A stretch of 64,000 bases of DNA from Dehalococcoidia bacterium (lineage in GTDB: Bacteria; Chloroflexota; Dehalococcoidia; Tepidiformales; Tepidiformaceae): positions 62,001-126,000 of the forward strand of contig JADZEI010000032.1 of the NCBI GenBank assembly GCA_020850615.1, given 5' to 3'. Under the pieces are notes generated by a model, which did not search any database, was not told where the DNA came from, and saw nothing but the letters and a program-made list of their open reading frames with translations. Shown in pieces: positions 58,998 through 64,000 of this stretch (positions are counted from its first letter, which is position 1; every line of letters starts with the position of its first letter). Both the position numbers and the translations under genes were made by a program.

Positions 58998-59417
58998 TTG
59001 GCAACACCAGACGAACTGCGCGCGGCCATCGCCGAAGGCCGCGAGGAGCTCCGCAACGCCATCCGCGAAGCCGGGGCGAAGTGGGAACAGAAGCCCGTCG
59101 CCGGCGAGGGCGAAGAGGCATGGTCGCCGCGCCAGGCCGCCGAACACGCGATCGCCGCCGACCTCTTCTTCGCGTCGCACATCTGTGTCTGCTGCGGCTA
59201 CCCGGGGCTGGACCTCAAGCAGCTCTCGTTCGCCACACCGGAGGAGGCGCTCGCTGGCTTCGACGAGGTCATCGAGAAGGCGGACGGCCGCCTGAAGTAC
59301 GTCACCGAGAAGGACCTCGCGGCGAAGAGCGAGCGGTTCAACACCGACGTCGCGGGCGTGATGGGCGTGAACGCGCACCACATGAAGGACCACGCCGCCC
59401 AGATCCGCAACGCCTGA
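58998..59417 (+). CDS. DinB-family protein
   Basis: A 139-residue four-helix-bundle protein of the DinB superfamily, with the metal-type histidines in AAEHAIAADLFF and NAHHMKDHAAQI. A CVCCGYPG stretch in the middle adds three cysteines, which is unusual. Such proteins are thiol- or metal-dependent transferases or hydrolases of mostly unknown substrate. I choose the TTG at 58998: the product begins LATPDELRAAI, matching the family start, and GGGAG lies 11 bases upstream. The upstream frame runs through repeat DNA. Confidence 0.7.
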   Translation: MATPDELRAAIAEGREELRNAIREAGAKWEQKPVAGEGEEAWSPRQAAEHAIAADLFFASHICVCCGYPGLDLKQLSFATPEEALAGFDEVIEKADGRLKYVTEKDLAAKSERFNTDVAGVMGVNAHHMKDHAAQIRNA

Positions 59418-59438
59418 CCGGCTCCAGCTCGAACAACC

Positions 59439-59474
59439 ACGGCCGCCGCGCTCCCCATCGGGCCCGGCGGCCGT
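59439..59474 (+). terminator. Hairpin after the DinB gene
   Basis: A perfect 10-bp stem, ACGGCCGCCG (59439-59448) with CGGCGGCCGT (59465-59474), 22 bases after the stop. No T-run. Confidence 0.5.
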
Positions 59475-59661
59475 TGTGCGCCCCGCCAGGCTGACTGGCG
59501 GCCGCTCAGGAGCGCGCGCCCGCCGGCCTCGAGCATCATCGTGCTGGCGACGACGTGCTGGCGCGCGACCTGGGGCATCGCGGAGGTACCGCTCGCGCGC
59601 TGTCCTGCCCGGGACCGAGGGCTGGCGTACCTGCGGTCACCTTGGCTGGTGTAGCAGCAGC

Positions 59662-60060
59662 TCAGGGGATGGTGACCGTCAGCTTGCCTTTGTACTCGAG
59701 CTTTGGGACCTCAGCACCCGGTGCGCCGGTGTAGGGCTTGTTCGAATAGTGCACCTCGAGCTCGTAGGTACCGGGCTCGGTGGGCGCGTCCTCGAGTTCG
59801 AACACGGCCCCGAAGCTGTACCCCGCTTCCAGGGGCATGTAGCTGGCGGCGCTCTTCGGGTCCAGCTTGAACGTCCCACGGATCGCCGGCGGCTCGAGCA
59901 CCGTTTTCCCCCGGCCATCTCTGACGGTGGCCCGCACGAACAGGCCGTACGGCCCGAGCACCCGGGGAACGAAGACCGGCCCACTCGCGGAGGCCGGGTT
60001 ATGTAGACTGAAGTGGATCACGAGCGGCCGGGCCGACACGACGTCGCAGAGGTAGTTCAT
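59662..60060 (-). CDS. Hypothetical beta-sandwich-like protein, partner of the 60090 gene
   Basis: A 132-residue protein with alternating hydrophobic strands (PLVIHFSLHNPAS, YGLFVRATVRDG, GAVFELEDAP, GTYELEVHYSN, GKLTVTIP), like an Ig-type beta-sandwich. No signal peptide. Its ATG is 29 bases after the stop of the putative cargo gene on the same strand, so the two form a pair. It could be an immunity protein, an adaptor or a second cargo; sequence alone does not decide. Local base composition is lower in GC than the neighbours, as for its partner. Confidence 0.5.
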   Translation of the reverse strand: MNYLCDVVSARPLVIHFSLHNPASASGPVFVPRVLGPYGLFVRATVRDGRGKTVLEPPAIRGTFKLDPKSAASYMPLEAGYSFGAVFELEDAPTEPGTYELEVHYSNKPYTGAPGAEVPKLEYKGKLTVTIP

Positions 60061-60089
60061 CCCCTGCCGCCTTCCCTCGACGGCGCCAT

Positions 60090-60965
60090 CTAGAGCGTCG
60101 GCCCGTACGTGCGCACGCGGTTTTCAAGCGCGTCGACCGCGGGCGCCTGGGCGATGTACGGCGGGTCGCCGGGGGAGTCACCGAGCTTGAAGTAGTTCTT
60201 CTTTGCGGTTTTGACCATGTCCGCCACGATCTTGTCCGCCCTGGGCTTGAGCTTCGCTTCGGCTTCGCCCTGGGTCAGGTCTGGCTTCTTCTTGCCGAAC
60301 CATCCCGACTGCTTGATCGGCGCCTTCAGGTTCTCGAGCTTCGTCTCGGCCTTGCGGAACTCTGGCGTGAAGGTGTTCACCCACTCGGTGTTCCAATGAT
60401 AGTTCTCGTGGAGCGGCTCGGCGGCATAGGCGGACCAGTCATCCGCGATCCCCGTACGGTTGTCATGGAGGTTCTTGGCCACGGCCCTCCAGTTTCCCTT
60501 AGTGACGTTCGAGAGCGGACCCGTGTCGTCTTCGGGTGCAGGCGCGGGATAGTGGTCGTTCGTGTAGTAGACGAGCTGGATCTCCCCATTCGATGTGAAG
60601 TCCGTGAGCTTGTACTTGAACACGCCCGCGGCGTCATCCTTGACGACGTTTCCACCGAACGTCTGCTCCTTCACTTTGGTCGTGCTCGCGTCACTGTTCG
60701 AACGCTTCGGGGCCGGCCGGGCCACCGGGAAGGTCGGATCCACGGCCCGCAGGATCAACCGTTGCACTGGGTCCTCTTCGAGGTTGATTTCCTTGTGCGC
60801 GCCTTCCTTGCGTTGGACCAGTAGCCGCTGCACCGCCTGGTTGCCCACAGCGCGCTGCAGCGCGGCCAACGGCTGGCTACCCGGCTGCGTGACGCGGGAC
60901 GGGCTACCAGGACGCGCCGGCGAACCCGGATGGCGAAAAGGCATACGGACGCGGCTCTGACTCAT
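60090..60965 (-). CDS. Putative contractile-injection-system cargo with HExxH motif
   Basis: A 291-residue protein. A disordered Pro/Arg-rich start is followed by LQRAVGNQAVQRLL (residues 36-49), the short motif (LQRxxGNxAVxxLL) that is common at the N-terminus of eCIS-associated DUF4157-type proteins. The C-terminal part contains EPLHENYHWNTEW with a zinc-protease-like HExxH (His186, Glu187, His190) and possible third ligand Glu194. I infer an injected or secreted metallo-toxin. No injection-system structural genes are in the window. TACAGT (60972-60977) ends 6 bases before the ATG (leaderless). Lower GC and AT-rich codons such as AAT, TTC and AAG runs suggest horizontal origin. Confidence 0.6.
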   Translation of the reverse strand: MSQSRVRMPFRHPGSPARPGSPSRVTQPGSQPLAALQRAVGNQAVQRLLVQRKEGAHKEINLEEDPVQRLILRAVDPTFPVARPAPKRSNSDASTTKVKEQTFGGNVVKDDAAGVFKYKLTDFTSNGEIQLVYYTNDHYPAPAPEDDTGPLSNVTKGNWRAVAKNLHDNRTGIADDWSAYAAEPLHENYHWNTEWVNTFTPEFRKAETKLENLKAPIKQSGWFGKKKPDLTQGEAEAKLKPRADKIVADMVKTAKKNYFKLGDSPGDPPYIAQAPAVDALENRVRTYGPTL

Positions 60966-61090
60966 GCCCGCACTGTACAGCGCCCCGGGGGGCCGCGTGA
61001 ACCGGCACGCGCTGCGTGTGATGCGAATTTGTAACGTCGTTCTCCCGCAGTGGACCGGCACCGTGGCAGGAGCCCGCACGCGCGCCGAAA

Positions 61091-61945
61091 TCACGCGCCT
61101 GGCGTGTGCCGTTGCAGGAACGCGACCGCCGTGGCGATGGTCTGCGGGCGGAGCTCCGGCGCGGCCCAGTCCTCGACGTAGGTGGCATCCGGCGCGAGGG
61201 CGGCGATCTCCTTCGCCGTCGCGGTCGGGTGGAAGTCGTCGTGCCCGGCGAGCACGAGCAGCGGCGCCGGGCAGGTCCGCACGAAGTCCCGCGTCACGCT
61301 GAAGACGAAGTCGCTGCGGTCGAAGAACGCGGCGGAGGTCTCGCGGTGGACCGTGGCGATCCCGGCGGGCTGCATCGCGAGGACCTCGTCACGGAACGCC
61401 TGGTCGGCCTTGATCCGGGCGGCCCAGAGCCCGCCGGGCGTGTTCTGCTGGAAGCGATCGTTCTCCATCGCAGCCACAACCATCGCCTGGGCGCCGCCCT
61501 GTTCGACAGTGCGGGCCGCGCTTTCGAACATGCCCCTGAACCCGTCGAAGTTGCCGCCATCGAGCCCGATCGGGTTCTGGAGGATCGCCGCGCTGATCCG
61601 CGCGGGGGCCTCCTGGATGATGCGCAGGCAGTAGGAGCTGCCGATGCAGCCGCCCATCACGTGGGCCCGCTCGATGCCCAGCGCATCGAGGAGTGCGACC
61701 TGGTCCGCGGCCATCGTGCCCCAGTCGGTCACCACCATCGGCGCGAAGCTGCGGTGGGCGTTGCGCTGGTCCATCGCGATGACGCGGAAGTGCGGCGAGA
61801 GCGCCTCGATCGGGTTCCACGGGGCCTGGTACCAGAACTCGATGCGGCTATCCATGCCGCCGAGCGCGAACAGCAACACGGGATAGCCGCTGCCGTGCTC
61901 TTCGTAGTAGATGGATGCGCCGGTGGGGAGCTGGACGTTCGGCAT
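61091..61945 (-). CDS. Alpha/beta hydrolase with cysteine at the nucleophile position
   Basis: A 284-residue alpha/beta hydrolase: ASIYYEEHGSGYPVLLF, FRVIAMDQRNAHRS, nucleophile elbow VMGGCIGSS with Cys100 instead of serine, acid in LLVLAGHDDFHPT. The catalytic histidine usually found near the C-terminus is not obvious (TPGA end), though LQRHTPGA contains one. The enzyme may have altered chemistry or be a perhydrolase-like or lactonase-like variant. ATG 61945 with GAGG six bases upstream is preferred over 61978. Confidence 0.78.
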   Translation of the reverse strand: MPNVQLPTGASIYYEEHGSGYPVLLFALGGMDSRIEFWYQAPWNPIEALSPHFRVIAMDQRNAHRSFAPMVVTDWGTMAADQVALLDALGIERAHVMGGCIGSSYCLRIIQEAPARISAAILQNPIGLDGGNFDGFRGMFESAARTVEQGGAQAMVVAAMENDRFQQNTPGGLWAARIKADQAFRDEVLAMQPAGIATVHRETSAAFFDRSDFVFSVTRDFVRTCPAPLLVLAGHDDFHPTATAKEIAALAPDATYVEDWAAPELRPQTIATAVAFLQRHTPGA

Positions 61946-61999
61946 GCGGGACCTCGCGGGTGGTGTGTCGCCGCCCATCCTACCGGGTGCGGCCCGGGC

Positions 62000-62653
62000 T
62001 CAGTTGCCGGCGCCGAATCCCTCGTACTTCCGTCGCCGGTGCTCGATCGCCTCGATCTCGGTCTTCTGGAGCAGCCGCTGGAGCAGGTCGGAGAGCATCT
62101 CCAGGCGCAGGACGGGGGACTCGATCTCGAGGAGGCGCTGCTTCTCGGTCTCTTCGGCCTGGAGCCACGGCGCGAGGAAGTTCACGAGCTCGTGCGGCCG
62201 CCGCGGGAGCCGCATGCCGCGCGCCCACTGGTCCGTGAGCGAGAGCGCGAGGTGGAAGTACCCCGGGAACGCGGCGTGGACGCGCTCCACGATCGCCGCG
62301 GCCGGGCCATCACCCTCCGGCTCCGCGTCGGCGAGGAGCTCCACTTCGCCGAACGGATAGGGCTGGGGCGGCAGCATGCGGCGCAGACGGAAGCGCTGCT
62401 GGCCGCGCGCGGTGAGCACGAACCGCCCGCCCTGCACCTCCTGCGCCTCCTCGATGACCGCGGTCGTGCCGACTTCGTAGGGGATCGCTCCGCCGCCGAC
62501 CTCGTGGCCCTCGCGGATCAGCACGACGCCGAACACGCCGCCCACGTCGATGAGTTCGCGGGTCATGACTTTGTACCGCTCCTCGAAGATCTGGAGCGGC
62601 AACGGCATGCCGGGGAAGAGGACCGTCCGCAGCGGGAAGATCGGGATCTCCAC
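62000..62653 (-). CDS. LON substrate-binding-domain protein
   Basis: A 217-residue stand-alone LON N-terminal domain: IPIFPLRTVLFPGMPLPLQI, FEERYKVMTRELI, FGVVLIREG, VGTTAVIEEAQ, then a helical bundle ending LLQKTEIEAIEHRRRK. It has no ATPase or protease module. Similar bacterial proteins are common and of unknown function; a role in substrate recruitment is possible. The start is GTG 62653, with CATAAT (62660-62665, minus strand) 6 bases upstream and no Shine-Dalgarno: leaderless. Confidence 0.88.
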   Translation of the reverse strand: MEIPIFPLRTVLFPGMPLPLQIFEERYKVMTRELIDVGGVFGVVLIREGHEVGGGAIPYEVGTTAVIEEAQEVQGGRFVLTARGQQRFRLRRMLPPQPYPFGEVELLADAEPEGDGPAAAIVERVHAAFPGYFHLALSLTDQWARGMRLPRRPHELVNFLAPWLQAEETEKQRLLEIESPVLRLEMLSDLLQRLLQKTEIEAIEHRRRKYEGFGAGN

Positions 62654-62696
62654 ACGGTGATTATGTAGGCGCGCGATGTCCCCGTCAGGTCGCGGT

Positions 62697-63863
62697 TCAG
62701 CTCAGGCGGGCGCCGTCGGTGCAGTACGCGATTTCGCCGCGGCAGATGGTGGTCACTACCTGCAGGTCGCCATCGAGCAGCACGATGTCCGCGTCGTAGC
62801 CGCGTTCGAGCACGCCCTTGCGCTTGCCCTCGCCGATGACGCGGGCCGGGTTCGTGGCGCAGATGCGGAACGCGGTAGGCAGGTCCACGTCGAGGATCTG
62901 CACCACGTTGCGGAACTGCTCGTCCATGGTGGCGATGCTGCCCACGATCGTGCCGTCGGGGCGCACCGCCGCGGGGCCGCTTATCTCGACATCCTGGTCG
63001 CCGAATCGGCCGGTGAGCTCGCCCGTCCCGGCCATGTGGAGGTTGTCGGTCACACAGACCATCCGGTTCGGGCCAAGCATGCGGTAGGCGAAGCGGAGGA
63101 CGTCGGGCTGGACGTGCTTCGCGTCGCAGACCAACTCGCAGGTCACATCGTCCTGCAGCAGCGCCGCGACGATGAGCCCGCCTTCGCGCTGGTGGAGCGG
63201 CCGCATCGCATTGAACAGGTGCGTGACGTGGCGGGCGCCCATCTCGAAGGCGGCGCGCGCCTCCGCGATCGTCGCGTCGGTGTGGCCGATCGCCGGGACC
63301 GCGGTCGATGCGATGGCGGCGCAGAGTGCGAGCCCGCCACTGAGCTCCGGCGCGAAGGTCGCCTGGCGGATAGCGCCACCGGCGGCCGCCTGGTACGACA
63401 GGAACTCCTCGCGGACCGCCTCGCGGAGCATGTCCGGGTGGAAGGCGCCGCGGCGGAGCGGGTTCAGGAACGGCCCCTCGAGGTGGAAGCCCATGGCCTC
63501 GGCGCCGCTCCCCGTCCCGATCGCCTGCGCCAGCGCCCCGAGCATCTCGAGCGTCGTGTCCGCGTTCGGCCCCACCGTGCTGACCAGGAACGCGGTCACC
63601 CCGCGCGACGGCGCCCAGCCGCGATAGGCGCGGATCTCGCCGGGGTCGCGCGTGAAGAACGACCATCCGCCGCCGCCGTGGACGTGGATGTCGATGAAGC
63701 CCGGCCCTGCCGTGAGGCCGTTCGCGCGGATGACGTTGGCCCCGTCGGAGACGAGGTCCCGGCCGATGGCGACGACCCGGTGACCCTCGCAGAGGATGTC
63801 CGACCGCATGGGGCCCGAGGGAAGGGCAAGCACGGCGTCCTTGATCAAGAGCGTGGATGGCAT
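62697..63863 (-). CDS. nagA: N-acetylglucosamine-6-phosphate deacetylase
   Basis: A 388-residue amidohydrolase that removes acetate from GlcNAc-6-P in amino-sugar recycling. Metal and substrate motifs: FIDIHVHGGGGWSF (near residue 60), FHLEGPFLNP (Glu ligand), AIGHTDAT, HVTHLFNAM, CDAKHVQPD (the HxD-type residue) and NPARVIGEGKRKG at the end. Start at ATG 63863; an Arg/Pro-rich upstream extension of the frame is unlikely. nagB is not present in the window. Confidence 0.92.
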   Translation of the reverse strand: MPSTLLIKDAVLALPSGPMRSDILCEGHRVVAIGRDLVSDGANVIRANGLTAGPGFIDIHVHGGGGWSFFTRDPGEIRAYRGWAPSRGVTAFLVSTVGPNADTTLEMLGALAQAIGTGSGAEAMGFHLEGPFLNPLRRGAFHPDMLREAVREEFLSYQAAAGGAIRQATFAPELSGGLALCAAIASTAVPAIGHTDATIAEARAAFEMGARHVTHLFNAMRPLHQREGGLIVAALLQDDVTCELVCDAKHVQPDVLRFAYRMLGPNRMVCVTDNLHMAGTGELTGRFGDQDVEISGPAAVRPDGTIVGSIATMDEQFRNVVQILDVDLPTAFRICATNPARVIGEGKRKGVLERGYDADIVLLDGDLQVVTTICRGEIAYCTDGARLS

Positions 63864-64000
63864 TGCGGCGCCTGGACCCGGAGCTGGCCGGGGAGATGGG
63901 CAACGCGCGCGACCGGAGGGCTTCGCCAGCGTTGAACGGCACATTCTGGCCCGTGGCGATCCGGCGCGTCCACATCCCCGGGGCCGTTTGCAGCGGCTTC
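63864..64000. other. Window end, upstream region of nagA
   Basis: Presumably the promoter region of nagA (minus strand). I see no clear -10 box, RNA structure or gene start here. A minus-strand frame continues to 63975 but its composition is Arg/Pro-rich and not convincing as protein. Confidence 0.3.

Noticed and set aside
63864-63975. N-terminal extension or separate gene upstream of nagA
   Set aside because: Arg/Pro-rich composition, and the nagA family start fits MPSTLLIKD at 63863.

Overview
This is a GC-rich (roughly 70% by eye), gene-dense bacterial chromosome segment. The gene mix (GSI-alpha glutamine synthetase, MurT, Uma2-family nucleases, bacterial translin, HerA/Mre11/Rad50/NurA, many secreted or membrane proteins with Thr/Pro-rich linkers) fits a Chloroflexota bacterium, perhaps near Tepidiformia/Dehalococcoidia. 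This placement is inferred from gene content, not from a marker tree. There is no rRNA. There are two tRNA genes (Val-TAC and Ser-GGA, both with encoded CCA), several intrinsic terminators, one convincing c-di-AMP (ydaO-type) riboswitch, and a probable attenuated leader RNA before panD-panB. About 21 genes have a TAnnnT-like -10 box ending 6-8 bases before the start codon, so leaderless transcripts appear to be common, and this decides several start codons.

Layout. 1-2.6 kb: 3' part of a bifunctional putA. 2.7-10.6 kb: small secreted/membrane proteins, a spermidine-synthase-like protein, a DM13 protein, a zinc ribbon protein, then a minus-strand group Uma2-panC-fmdB-translin. 11-13.7 kb: glnA and a secreted CAP-domain protein. 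13.8-16.4 kb: repeat-rich DNA and a hybrid PAS histidine kinase. 16.8-20.6 kb: lipoprotein, LOG-family protein, a DUF3800-like relic, panB-panD with its leader. 20.6-26.9 kb: tRNA-Val, a 5'-3' exonuclease, a globin-coupled chemoreceptor, two fused gene relics, tRNA-Ser, DUF1801, GNAT, and a thioredoxin-fold lipoprotein. 27-34 kb: membrane-anchored LuxR protein, PAP2 phosphatase, membrane alpha/beta hydrolase, murT, cysK. 34.2-37.8 kb: an acyl-CoA carboxylase alpha / TIGR03084 / enoyl-CoA hydratase operon. 38.2-40.6 kb: the c-di-AMP riboswitch, two tiny ORFs and a KamA-type radical SAM aminomutase. 40.7-50.3 kb: dienelactone hydrolase, glycosyltransferase, PPOX protein, large LuxR ATPase, MFS exporter, BON protein, TIM-barrel protein, zinc-ribbon membrane protein. 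50.5-56.7 kb: herA-sbcD-sbcC-nurA. 57-64 kb: Uma2, rplA-rplK, DinB protein, a lower-GC islet with a possible contractile-injection cargo toxin and partner, hydrolase, LON-domain protein, nagA.

Functional links. panC, panD and panB together give pantothenate synthesis, but in two loci. HerA, Mre11, Rad50 and NurA form an overlapping four-gene DNA-end-resection operon in the order known from thermophilic archaea. The carboxylase operon points to branched-chain acyl-CoA breakdown. The riboswitch-headed operon may tie c-di-AMP, an osmotic signal, to beta-amino-acid synthesis.

Intergenic DNA is unusually structured. It holds tandem heptanucleotide arrays of several unrelated sequences (CACGGGG x13, AACGGNN, TTGGCTG, GGCGAAG and others, all with 7-bp period), a modular dispersed repeat (modules A, B, C with hairpins and a 21-bp palindrome), a 144-bp tandem array, and duplicated or truncated gene tails.
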